Positions 9,695 through 16,592 of a stretch of 64,000 nucleotides of DNA are shown one piece after another. The stretch is from Pseudarthrobacter oxydans (lineage in GTDB: Bacteria; Actinomycetota; Actinomycetes; Actinomycetales; Micrococcaceae), in assembly GCF_030812335.1 (NCBI RefSeq), contig NZ_JAUSSN010000007.1:124001-188000 (forward strand), written 5' to 3'. Made by a program: the position numbers and the translations under genes. The number at the start of each line of letters is the position of its first letter. The stretch's first letter is position 1. A model generated the notes under the pieces. That model did not search any database. It was given only the letters and a program-made list of their open reading frames with translations, and had not been told where the DNA came from.

Positions 9695-10456
9695 ATGGCG
9701 AATTCCCCTGATTCCAGCAACTCCACTCCGGCTTCTGATGCTCCGAAGCGTGGTCTCTTTTCCCGAAAGCCCAAGGTGGCCAAGGTCAAGAAGCCGAGCC
9801 GTCTGAAGCAGATCCGCGAGGTCTTCCAGATGACCCGCCAGCACGATCCGATGGTTCCGTGGCTTATGCTGCTCGCGTTCCTCGGCGTGGTCGCTGTCAG
9901 CTTCGTCGTCGGGTTCGTGCTGGAGAACTGGATCACGGGCCTGCTGATCGGCATCCCGCTGGGTCTTCTGGCGGCCACCCTGATCCTGTCCCGCCGCGCC
10001 GAGCGCGCCGCCTTCGCACGGATTGAAAACCAGCCCGGAGCATCGGGCGCCGCGCTGGGCACGCTCAAGCGCGGCTGGATCGTCGAAGAGCAGCCCGTCG
10101 CAGTGAACCCCCGCACCCAGGACGCCGTTTTCCGCGCCATCGGCCGACCCGGCGTTGTCCTGGTCAGCGAGGGCCCCAGCCACCGGGTCAAGCCGCTGCT
10201 CGACGCCGAACGCAAGCGGCTCGCGCGCATCCTGCCCAACGTCACCATCCACGTGATTGAAAGCGGCCGTGGCGAGGGTCAGGTTCCGATCAGCCAGGTC
10301 TCCAAGAAGATGACCAAGATGAAGAATGAGCTGACCAAGCTCGAGGTCAGCACGGTTTCCAAGCGCATCTCATCGCTCGGAAGCCGCCTGCCCATCCCCA
10401 AGGGCATTGATCCCTACAAGGCCCGCCCGGACCGCAAGGCGGCCCGCGGACGCTAG
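9695..10456 (+). CDS. DUF4191 family membrane protein
   Basis: A 253-residue protein of the actinobacterial DUF4191 family (Rv2219 type). A basic N-terminus is followed by two adjacent membrane segments at about residues 52-98 (WLMLLAFLGVVAVSFVVGFV and ITGLLIGIPLGLLAATLIL). The long cytoplasmic C-terminal domain is basic and ends in KAARGR. Its place between lipA and glnA is conserved in actinobacteria but its function is unknown. A rho-independent terminator follows. Confidence 0.85.
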   Translation: MANSPDSSNSTPASDAPKRGLFSRKPKVAKVKKPSRLKQIREVFQMTRQHDPMVPWLMLLAFLGVVAVSFVVGFVLENWITGLLIGIPLGLLAATLILSRRAERAAFARIENQPGASGAALGTLKRGWIVEEQPVAVNPRTQDAVFRAIGRPGVVLVSEGPSHRVKPLLDAERKRLARILPNVTIHVIESGRGEGQVPISQVSKKMTKMKNELTKLEVSTVSKRISSLGSRLPIPKGIDPYKARPDRKAARGR

Positions 10457-10476
10457 GCCACACGCCAGCCCGCAGG

Positions 10477-10524
10477 AACGCCCCGGTAACCGCCTCTCAG
10501 GCCGGCAGCCGGGGCGTTTTCTTT
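10477..10524 (+). terminator. Rho-independent terminator after the DUF4191 gene
   Basis: A 10-bp stem (10477-10486 with 10509-10518) is followed by TTTTCTTTG. Confidence 0.75.
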
Positions 10525-10570
10525 GCCCAGCTCATACCGTCCCCTCGGGACAGAACCCGGAGACTCCGCC

Positions 10571-10933
10571 ATGAAACGTCCGTCCACTTCTGCCGTGATC
10601 CGCATCTTCCGGATCCTCGCCATCGCCGAGGCCTTCAGCTGGGCCGCACTGCTGGTGGGAATGTTTCTCAAGTGGGTCACCCGGACCACGGAACTCGGGG
10701 TGGAGATCGCGGGACCGATCCATGGCGCGTTTTTCATCGGCTACGGGATCGCGGCACTGAGCCTGTGGGGCATGCAGCGCTGGCCGTTCCGGGTGGCCCT
10801 GTTCGCGGGGCTGTCAGCGGTGTTCCCGTTCGCCACAGTCTGGTTTGAGCGGTGGGCGGGCCGCCACGGGTACCTGACGGTCAAGGCCGGACAGGATGCT
10901 ACTCAGCCGGCGCAGGAGACGGCCGGGGTTTAG
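10571..10933 (+). CDS. DUF3817 family small membrane protein
   Basis: A 120-residue integral membrane protein with three hydrophobic segments. It begins MKRPSTSAVIRIFRILAIAE and contains GIHG-like GPIHGAFF and a WPFRVALFAGL stretch, as in DUF3817/YdzA-type proteins. I chose the ATG at 10571 because GGAGA precedes it at 6 bases; the longer frame from 10523 has an unrelated N-terminus. Function unknown. Confidence 0.8.
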   Translation: MKRPSTSAVIRIFRILAIAEAFSWAALLVGMFLKWVTRTTELGVEIAGPIHGAFFIGYGIAALSLWGMQRWPFRVALFAGLSAVFPFATVWFERWAGRHGYLTVKAGQDATQPAQETAGV

Positions 10934-11007
10934 CCCGATCGGTGTCCGCTCGGTTGCTCCCCTGCGGGGCCACCCAAGACCCACCCCGGTGTCGCACCCA
11001 TCTGACG

Positions 11008-11045
11008 CGAATGGCCGCTAAACCGGGAGGTTTAGCGGCCATTCG
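11008..11045. repeat. Perfect 17-bp-arm hairpin between convergent genes
   Basis: Arms 11008-11024 and 11029-11045 are exact complements around a 4-base GGGA loop. It lies between the DUF3817 gene and the convergent RDD gene and probably acts as a bidirectional terminator. The right arm runs into the 31-bp tandem repeats. Confidence 0.85.
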
Positions 11046-11049
11046 TGAC

Positions 11050-11153
11050 GAACCGACGAGGCGTAACGGCCGTTCGTGGCGAACCGACGAGGCGTAACGG
11101 CCGTTCGTGGCGAACCGACGAGGCGTAACGGCCGTTCGTGGCGAACCGACGAC
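11050..11153. repeat. 31-bp tandem direct repeats, about 3.3 copies
   Basis: Units start at 11050, 11081, 11112 and 11143 (the last truncated), beginning GAACCGACGAGGCGTAACGG. There are no spacers between units, so this is not CRISPR. The end of each unit (CGTTCGTGGC) resembles the flank of the adjacent hairpin. No gene is seen in 10934-11212. Confidence 0.9.
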
Positions 11154-11212
11154 ATTGCGGTGCGACCTAGCGCGACCCGGCGGCCAAGGAGTCCCTGCTG
11201 GTCCGGCGGAGG

Positions 11213-11650
11213 CTACATCCGGACCAGGACGGTGTTCATGGCCTTGTCGTGGAGCCCGCGGTGATCGGGGTCGAAGATGACGGCGGGGATCACGAGGCAT
11301 ATGAGGAGGCTGCGGACCAGGGCCGGAACGGGGCCGGCGGGACCGCCGCCGAGCCGGACGACGTGGATCCCCACCAGGCGGTGGCCGATGCTGTAGCCCA
11401 GGGTGCCGACCAGCAGCGCCTGTTCGACGGCGAACACGGCTAGGGTCGCCCAGGGGTCGCCGGCGAAAACGTAGTTGCTGATGACCAGCGCGATGGCCCA
11501 GTCAACGCAGATGGCGACGATGCGCCGGCCGGCACGGGCAATGGATCCCGGCCCGGACTCCGGCAGGCCCAGCCGCTCCCCCGGGTACTTCGAAATACCG
11601 GACGTGTCCGGCCCGGTGAGCCATGAACCTATGTCTTTACGATCAACCAC
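11213..11650 (-). CDS. RDD family membrane protein
   Basis: A 145-residue protein with an RDD domain: ARAGRRIVAICVDWAIA forms the first helix with the Arg/Asp signature, then GYSIGHRLVGIHVVRL and a C-terminal DPDHRGLHDKAMNTVLV. Three membrane segments. The same small RDD gene lies between the DUF4191 gene and glnA in mycobacteria (Rv2219A). Function unknown; RDD proteins elsewhere have been linked to ion exchange. It is divergent from glnA with a promoter region of about 300 bases between them. Confidence 0.9.
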   Translation of the reverse strand: MVDRKDIGSWLTGPDTSGISKYPGERLGLPESGPGSIARAGRRIVAICVDWAIALVISNYVFAGDPWATLAVFAVEQALLVGTLGYSIGHRLVGIHVVRLGGGPAGPVPALVRSLLICLVIPAVIFDPDHRGLHDKAMNTVLVRM

Positions 11651-11777
11651 CCTCCAAGACTATCGGCAATGGATGCCTCCCCGCGCTGTTCACAGTGTGG
11701 ACATTCAGGGGCCACACTCTGGTCACGGATAGGCCACGTTGTGGACAGCGACTACCGTTTACCTGTCAGGGCATTCT

Positions 11778-11815
11778 GTAACCTGCCGGAAACAAAGCGG
11801 ACACCGCGGGGAAAT
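11778..11815 (+). promoter_or_regulatory. GlnR-type binding box upstream of glnA
   Basis: Four 5-base half-sites, each separated by exactly 6 bases: GTAAC (11778-11782), GAAAC (11789-11793), GACAC (11800-11804) and GAAAT (11811-11815). This fits the actinobacterial GlnR consensus gTnAC-n6-GaAAC, repeated twice. It lies 132 bases before the glnA start. The rest of 11651-11946 holds no gene. Confidence 0.75.
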
Positions 11816-11946
11816 CCCGTGTCCTTAGGGTGGTAACAGTTGCTAGCGGCATAGGAGCGGGGACACTTTTGTGTTTTCCCCGCTGTCGGATTGCGCTGGA
11901 CCACACGGCCTGACGGCCAGATCTTTCACATGCATAAGGAGCATAG

Positions 11947-13371
11947 ATGTTCAAGACTGCGGACGAAGTCCTCAAGTTCATCAAAGACGAAGACGTTAAG
12001 TTCGTCGATATTCGCTTCACCGATCTCCCTGGCGTGCAGCAGCACTTCAATGTGCCGGCCAAGAGCGTTGACGCGGACTTCTTCGTCAACGGCCAGCTCT
12101 TCGACGGATCTTCGATCCGGGGCTTCCAGGGCATCGCCGAGTCGGACATGCAGCTCATCCCGGACGTGACGACGGCGTTCCTCGACACGTTCCGCATGGA
12201 GAAGACCCTCGCGCTGAACTTCTCGATCGTGAACCCGCGCACCGGTGACCCGTACCACCGCGACCCGCGCGGCGTAGCCGAGAAGGCCGAGGCCTACCTG
12301 GCTTCCACCGGCATCGCCGACACCGCATTCTTTGCACCCGAGGCCGAGTTCTTCGTCTTCGACAACGTGCAGTACCAGTCCTCCCCGCAGGGCAGCTTCT
12401 ACAAGATCGATTCCGAGGAAGCACACTGGAACACCGGTCGCGAAGAAGAGGGCGGAAACCTCGGCTACAAGACCCCGATCAAGGGCGGCTACTTCCCGGT
12501 CTCCCCAACCGACAAGCAGGCCGACCTCCGCGACGCCATGTGCGTCGCCCTGGACGAAGCCGGCCTTGAGGTTGAGCGCAGCCACCACGAGGTCGGTTCC
12601 GCCGGCCAGGCTGAGATCAACTACAAGTTCACCACGCTGACCCACGCGGCTGATGACCTGCAGAAGTTCAAGTACGTCGTCAAGAACACGGCCGACGCCT
12701 GGGGCAAGTCCGTCACCTTTATGCCGAAGCCGGTCTTCGGTGACAACGGTTCGGGCATGCACTGCCACCAGTCGCTGTGGACCAATGGCGAGCCGCTTTT
12801 CTATGACGAAAAGGGTTACGCCGGGCTGTCCGACATGGCCCGCTGGTACATCGGCGGGCTGCTGAAGCACTCCTCCGCCGTGCTGGCCTTCACCAACCCG
12901 ACGGTGAACTCCTACCGCCGCCTGGTCAAGGGCTTCGAGGCTCCGGTCAACATGGTTTACTCGCAGGGCAACCGCTCCGCCGGTATCCGTATCCCGATCA
13001 CGGGCTCCAACCCGAAGGCCAAGCGCATCGAGTTCCGCGCGCCGGACCCCTCCTCCAACCCGTACCTGGCCTTTGCTGCCCAGCTGATGGCCGGCATTGA
13101 CGGCATCCGCAACCGCATCGAACCGCCGGCCCCGATCGACAAGGACCTCTACGAGCTCCCCGCCGAGGAAGCCAAGGACATCCCCAAGGCTCCGGGCACG
13201 CTCGAAGAGGCCCTGGATGCCCTGGCCGAGGACAACGAGTTCCTCCAGGCCGGCGGCGTCTTCACCCAGGACCTGATCGACACCTGGATCGAGTACAAGT
13301 ACGAGAACGAGATCCGTCCGCTCTCGCTGCGCCCGAACCCGTTCGAGTTCGAGCTGTACTACGGCGTCTAA
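11947..13371 (+). CDS. glnA: Glutamine synthetase type I (GlnA1)
   Basis: A 474-residue dodecameric type I-beta enzyme making glutamine from glutamate, ammonia and ATP. It has DGSSIRGF in the N-terminal domain, metal and ammonium-site motifs ([37 protein letters not shown]), [10 protein letters not shown] and RIPITGS. The adenylylation tyrosine is present at about residue 402 in [10 protein letters not shown], so GlnE at 16593-19604 can be expected to switch it off. AAGGAG precedes the ATG. A GlnR-type box lies upstream and a strong terminator downstream. Confidence 0.98.
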   Translation: MFKTADEVLKFIKDEDVKFVDIRFTDLPGVQQHFNVPAKSVDADFFVNGQLFDGSSIRGFQGIAESDMQLIPDVTTAFLDTFRMEKTLALNFSIVNPRTGDPYHRDPRGVAEKAEAYLASTGIADTAFFAPEAEFFVFDNVQYQSSPQGSFYKIDSEEAHWNTGREEEGGNLGYKTPIKGGYFPVSPTDKQADLRDAMCVALDEAGLEVERSHHEVGSAGQAEINYKFTTLTHAADDLQKFKYVVKNTADAWGKSVTFMPKPVFGDNGSGMHCHQSLWTNGEPLFYDEKGYAGLSDMARWYIGGLLKHSSAVLAFTNPTVNSYRRLVKGFEAPVNMVYSQGNRSAGIRIPITGSNPKAKRIEFRAPDPSSNPYLAFAAQLMAGIDGIRNRIEPPAPIDKDLYELPAEEAKDIPKAPGTLEEALDALAEDNEFLQAGGVFTQDLIDTWIEYKYENEIRPLSLRPNPFEFELYYGV

Positions 13372-13403
13372 CTAGAAGCTGTCCCCCAGGGATTGCACGA
13401 CGG

Positions 13404-13429
13404 CGGCCCCCACCTTTCGGTGGGGGCCG
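13404..13429 (+). terminator. Rho-independent terminator after glnA
   Basis: An 11-bp perfect GC-rich stem (13404-13414 with 13419-13429), a TTTC loop, then TTCGACTTT. Confidence 0.85.
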
Positions 13430-13464
13430 TTCGACTTTAAAGCATGTGCCGACCGCAACCCGGT

Positions 13465-13665
13465 TCAGCGCTTCCCATACTTCCGGTGCACGGCCTGTTT
13501 GCTGACGCCGAGACACGTTGCTATGGCTTCCCATGACAACCCTGCCTGGCGGGCACGGAGGACGACTTCCGTCTCGGCGCGGGCCACTTCCTTGCGCAGT
13601 TCGGCCACCTCATACAGCGCCTCCGCCGGGCCCTTGCCGTCCATCGAACCGATCAGTGTTCTCAT
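13465..13665 (-). CDS. Small HTH DNA-binding protein, probably autoregulated
   Basis: A 66-residue protein. After a charged amphipathic helix (residues 15-40) comes a helix-turn-helix: GLSWEAIATCLGVSKQAVHRKYG. I chose the ATG at 13665 because AGGAGG precedes it at 5 bases; a GTG two codons upstream would overlap that ribosome site. Two identical-arm inverted repeats lie over its promoter (13680-13724), one on each promoter hexamer, the arrangement of a self-repressing regulator. Similar small HTH proteins occur next to stress genes in actinobacteria, but here the divergent neighbour is a surface protein. Other targets are unknown. Confidence 0.85.
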   Translation of the reverse strand: MRTLIGSMDGKGPAEALYEVAELRKEVARAETEVVLRARQAGLSWEAIATCLGVSKQAVHRKYGKR

Positions 13666-13679
13666 GGGCACCTCCTGGC

Positions 13680-13724
13680 GTCAACCTTAGTTGACACATT
13701 CTTCGGATGTCAACGTAAGTTGAC
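13680..13724 (-). promoter_or_regulatory. Promoter and twin operators of the small HTH gene
   Basis: Two dyads with the same arms, GTCAAC-N4-GTTGAC, lie at 13680-13695 and 13709-13724, 29 bases apart centre to centre. On the minus strand a -35 TTGACA (13713-13708) and a -10 TAAGGT (13689-13684) are spaced by 18 bases. One dyad covers each hexamer. Confidence 0.75.
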
Positions 13725-13834
13725 GATGTTGTGGCGGTCCATCGGTTCGCCGGAACGGAGCAAGCTGATTTGTCTTGTAGCATCTATCCTTAGTCCCTTC
13801 CCGGTCACGGCAAGGGCATTCTTTGGGGGAAAAA

Positions 13835-15409
13835 TTGAAGAGATCTCTGTCGCGCGCGGCATCAGCCGTCGGCGCCGCCATCATCCTGTCCACCGCCGGC
13901 TTCGCCGGCCCCGCCCAAGCCACTGAGGCCTGCTGGAGCGGTCCGGGGTCGACGTGCCGCGACTACCGCGAAAGCGCCGCGGGCCTTGCCAAGGTTCGGG
14001 CGGCGGAGCAGCCGACTTTCACCGGCATCCTCAAAGCGGGACAAACCCTCACATCCTCCCCAGGCGTATGGCTCTACGGCGAGGGGTCCGGAACAAACAC
14101 GCTGAAATACCAGTGGCTGCGCGACGGTGTCGGCATCCCCGGAGCCGTCGGGGAAACCTACAGGATCACGAAGTCCGACACTGACCATTCCCTGGCGCTG
14201 CGTGTGAGCGCGTCCGCCCCAGGGGTGAACGACGGGGTCGAGACAACCCTGCCGTCCCCGAAGGTCAGTAATACCAACACCGCGGAGTACACCGCCCGGC
14301 CCGGCATCACCGGCGAAGTTCCGACCGTGGGGGGCTGGACCAGGGTCGGATCCACGCTGGAGGTCCACAGCCTGGGGACCTGGTCTCCCGGCTGGATGAT
14401 CCTGAAGCTGCAGTGGCAGGCCGACGGCGTGGACATCGAGGGGGCCATCGCAGACACCTACACGATCAAGGCGGCCGACCTGGGCAAGGTGGTGACCCTG
14501 AAGGCGACCGGGAGTTCGGCCGGCGTGCCCAGCGTATCCATGTCAAACACTTCGACGGCGGTCACTCCCGGTTTCATCGAGCCCACCGATGAAATGTGGC
14601 TGTCCGGCGGGGACAAGGTCGGCAGCACCCTCAGTGTGGAACGCAGCCAAGGGTGGTATGCCGGTGGCGAATTGGTGACTCTTCTCTACCAGTGGGAGCG
14701 GGATGGCCAGGCGATCGCCGGGGCCACCGCAAGCACCTACACCGTCGTGGCCGCCGACAGCGGACACTGGGTCCGGGCGAGGGTCACCGCAACGGCGCCG
14801 GGCTACAATCCGAACGCCCAGACGACGTTGTACAACGATATCGTCGACGGCGACTCGGGCGGGAACGAAGGAGTGGAGCCCGGCGGCGAACCGGCCCCCG
14901 CGCCCGTCCCCGTGCCGGTCCCGGAACCTGCCCCGGAACCCGCGCCCGTCCCGGCACCCGCCGACCCGGCACCCCCGGAACCGGCACCCGCCGACGAGGC
15001 ACCCGCCCTTCAGGCACCTGCCCCTCAGTCCCCTACAGTCCAGCCGCTGGCCCGGACGTCCCCCGCGCAGAAGTACGTTCCGGCGGAAACCGTCGGTGAC
15101 GTCCAGCCCCAGGCCGCAGGACCGGTGCAGGCTGCCGTTACCGGCGCTGTCGAACCGGCCGACATTGCTGTTGCCCCGACGGAATCCGCCCCCGCGGCCC
15201 CGGCACCGGCTGACACCGCGGGACCGTCGCCGTCGCCGTCGTCACCATCAGGACAGGCGGCCGCCGCAACACAGGCGACAGCCAACCCCTTCAACCCGCT
15301 GCCCGTATTCTTCACAATCGCCGGGGTCCTGATCGCCGCCGGCCTGGTCTGGGTCATACGCCCGCTGCGTGCTTCGGTGCTAAGGATTGCGGGCCGGAAA
15401 GCCTCCTAG
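13835..15409 (+). CDS. Secreted, membrane-anchored surface protein with three Ig-like repeats
   Basis: About 524 residues. A signal peptide ends near AGFAGPAQA. Three Ig-like repeats follow, each with a YQW/LQW core and a conserved D-G-x-x-I-x-G-A-x-x-x-T-Y motif, as in actinobacterial S-layer-like and adhesin proteins. A Pro/Ala/Glu-rich linker (residues about 345-475) would span the wall. A C-terminal helix (PVFFTIAGVLIAAGLVWVI) with a basic tail anchors it; no LPXTG sorting motif is present. TTG at 13835 follows GGGGGA at good spacing; a TTG at 13823 lies inside that site. Ligand unknown. Confidence 0.8.
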   Translation: MKRSLSRAASAVGAAIILSTAGFAGPAQATEACWSGPGSTCRDYRESAAGLAKVRAAEQPTFTGILKAGQTLTSSPGVWLYGEGSGTNTLKYQWLRDGVGIPGAVGETYRITKSDTDHSLALRVSASAPGVNDGVETTLPSPKVSNTNTAEYTARPGITGEVPTVGGWTRVGSTLEVHSLGTWSPGWMILKLQWQADGVDIEGAIADTYTIKAADLGKVVTLKATGSSAGVPSVSMSNTSTAVTPGFIEPTDEMWLSGGDKVGSTLSVERSQGWYAGGELVTLLYQWERDGQAIAGATASTYTVVAADSGHWVRARVTATAPGYNPNAQTTLYNDIVDGDSGGNEGVEPGGEPAPAPVPVPVPEPAPEPAPVPAPADPAPPEPAPADEAPALQAPAPQSPTVQPLARTSPAQKYVPAETVGDVQPQAAGPVQAAVTGAVEPADIAVAPTESAPAAPAPADTAGPSPSPSSPSGQAAAATQATANPFNPLPVFFTIAGVLIAAGLVWVIRPLRASVLRIAGRKAS

Positions 15410-15449
15410 GACCTGCTGGGACCCACGGCGCCCGTCAGCCCTCTGCGGA

Positions 15450-15965
15450 TCAGAACGGCCGGTACATTGTCCGCTGCGGGACGGCGTCGCCGCCCAGGTA
15501 CTGGCCGCGGTCCTCGAACCCGGCCTTGCGGTAGGCGGCCTGCCCGGCGGGGTTATGTTCGTTGACCGAGAGCACGACGCCGGCCTGCCCGCCGCCGAGG
15601 GCTGCCGTGAGTTTAGCGGCGGCCCGCACGGCGGCCTCCGCTGCCCGCGTGCCCAGGCCCTTGCCCTGCAGCCGGCGGTCGATCAGGAATCCACTCAGCA
15701 GCCAGACCGAGTCGTCGTCCGCCCAGCCGGCCAGGGTCGCGGCTCCGGTCTGCAGGGTCAGGACCCCGACGGCGGATCCGTTGGCGTCGATCGCAAAGGG
15801 GTGCCGGGACTCCTCTTCCAGCCCGATCAGCACCATCCGCAGCGGCTCGCCAACGAACCTGCGCTGGCCTTCCAGGACCTCGAGTTCGGCAATCTCCCCG
15901 AGCTTGATGGCGCGCGCGTCGTCGTCGAGGTCCTTCAGCGGCAGCAGCCACACGTGTTCAGCCAT
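15450..15965 (-). CDS. GNAT family N-acetyltransferase
   Basis: A 171-residue acetyltransferase. The acetyl-CoA binding motif appears as LIDRRLQGKGLGTRAAEAAV (R-x-x-G-x-G pattern, Q-G-K-G-L-G), followed by SVNEHNPAGQAAYRKAGFEDRG, the usual motif B. It ends QRTMYRPF. This group often acetylates small amines such as spermidine, but the substrate cannot be told from sequence. It is convergent with the surface-protein gene. Confidence 0.87.
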   Translation of the reverse strand: MAEHVWLLPLKDLDDDARAIKLGEIAELEVLEGQRRFVGEPLRMVLIGLEEESRHPFAIDANGSAVGVLTLQTGAATLAGWADDDSVWLLSGFLIDRRLQGKGLGTRAAEAAVRAAAKLTAALGGGQAGVVLSVNEHNPAGQAAYRKAGFEDRGQYLGGDAVPQRTMYRPF

Positions 15966-16048
15966 AAAAGAAGCCTACCCACGCCGGCGGGTGCCCAGCC
16001 TCCGGACGCTTCGGTCAGCTTGCCCCGCCTCCGGGTGCTTCGGTCAGC

Positions 16049-16465
16049 TCAGAGTGCCGCGTCCTTAGGCGGCCCGGCCGGGTCCATCCAGAAGACTTCC
16101 CACAGATGGCCGTCAGGGTCCTGGAAGCTGTGGGTGTACATAAAGCCGTAGTCCTGGGCTTCCTCGGACGGGGTTCCACAGGCGGTGAGGGCCGTCCTGA
16201 CCACCTCGTCCACGGCTTCGCGGCTGTCCAGGGAGAAGGACAAGATCGCCTCGGTGGTGCTGCGGGCGTCGGCAATGGGTTTGGACGTGAAGGTCTTGAA
16301 GTAGTTCTCCACCAGCAGCATCACAAACGCGTCATCGTTGATGATCATGCACGTGGCGTTCTCGTCGGTGAAATCGGGATTGAAGGAAAACCCCAGCGCG
16401 GTGAAGAACTGCACCGATTTGTCGAGGTCCTTAACGGGGAGGTTCAGGAACATTTGCTTGGCCAT
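16049..16465 (-). CDS. VOC family protein (glyoxalase/dioxygenase fold)
   Basis: A 138-residue single-domain VOC protein: MFLNLPVKDLDKSVQFFTALGF is the typical first beta-alpha unit, and FQDPDGHLWEVFWMDP is the C-terminal metal-site motif with the Glu kept. It resembles the uncharacterised YP_/PhnB-like lactoylglutathione-lyase relatives. I chose the ATG at 16465; the longer frame upstream reads through noncoding DNA. No substrate can be assigned. Confidence 0.87.
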   Translation of the reverse strand: MAKQMFLNLPVKDLDKSVQFFTALGFSFNPDFTDENATCMIINDDAFVMLLVENYFKTFTSKPIADARSTTEAILSFSLDSREAVDEVVRTALTACGTPSEEAQDYGFMYTHSFQDPDGHLWEVFWMDPAGPPKDAAL

Positions 16466-16592
16466 GGGCCCAAAGTAGCACCGGCGCCCGGCGCGTGTCA
16501 GCCCTCGGCGGCCACCGCGTGAGCCCCTCGCGGACCCGGCGGACCCCAGCAGGAGTCCGCCGGAAGCCCGCCCGCTAGCCCGGCGGTCAACG

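Noticed and set aside
11050..11153. Possible CRISPR array
   Set aside because: The 31-bp units abut each other with no spacers and no cas genes are present; it is a plain tandem repeat.
13823..13834. TTG at 13823 as start of the surface protein
   Set aside because: It lies within the G-rich ribosome site that serves the TTG at 13835, which also gives a normal signal peptide.
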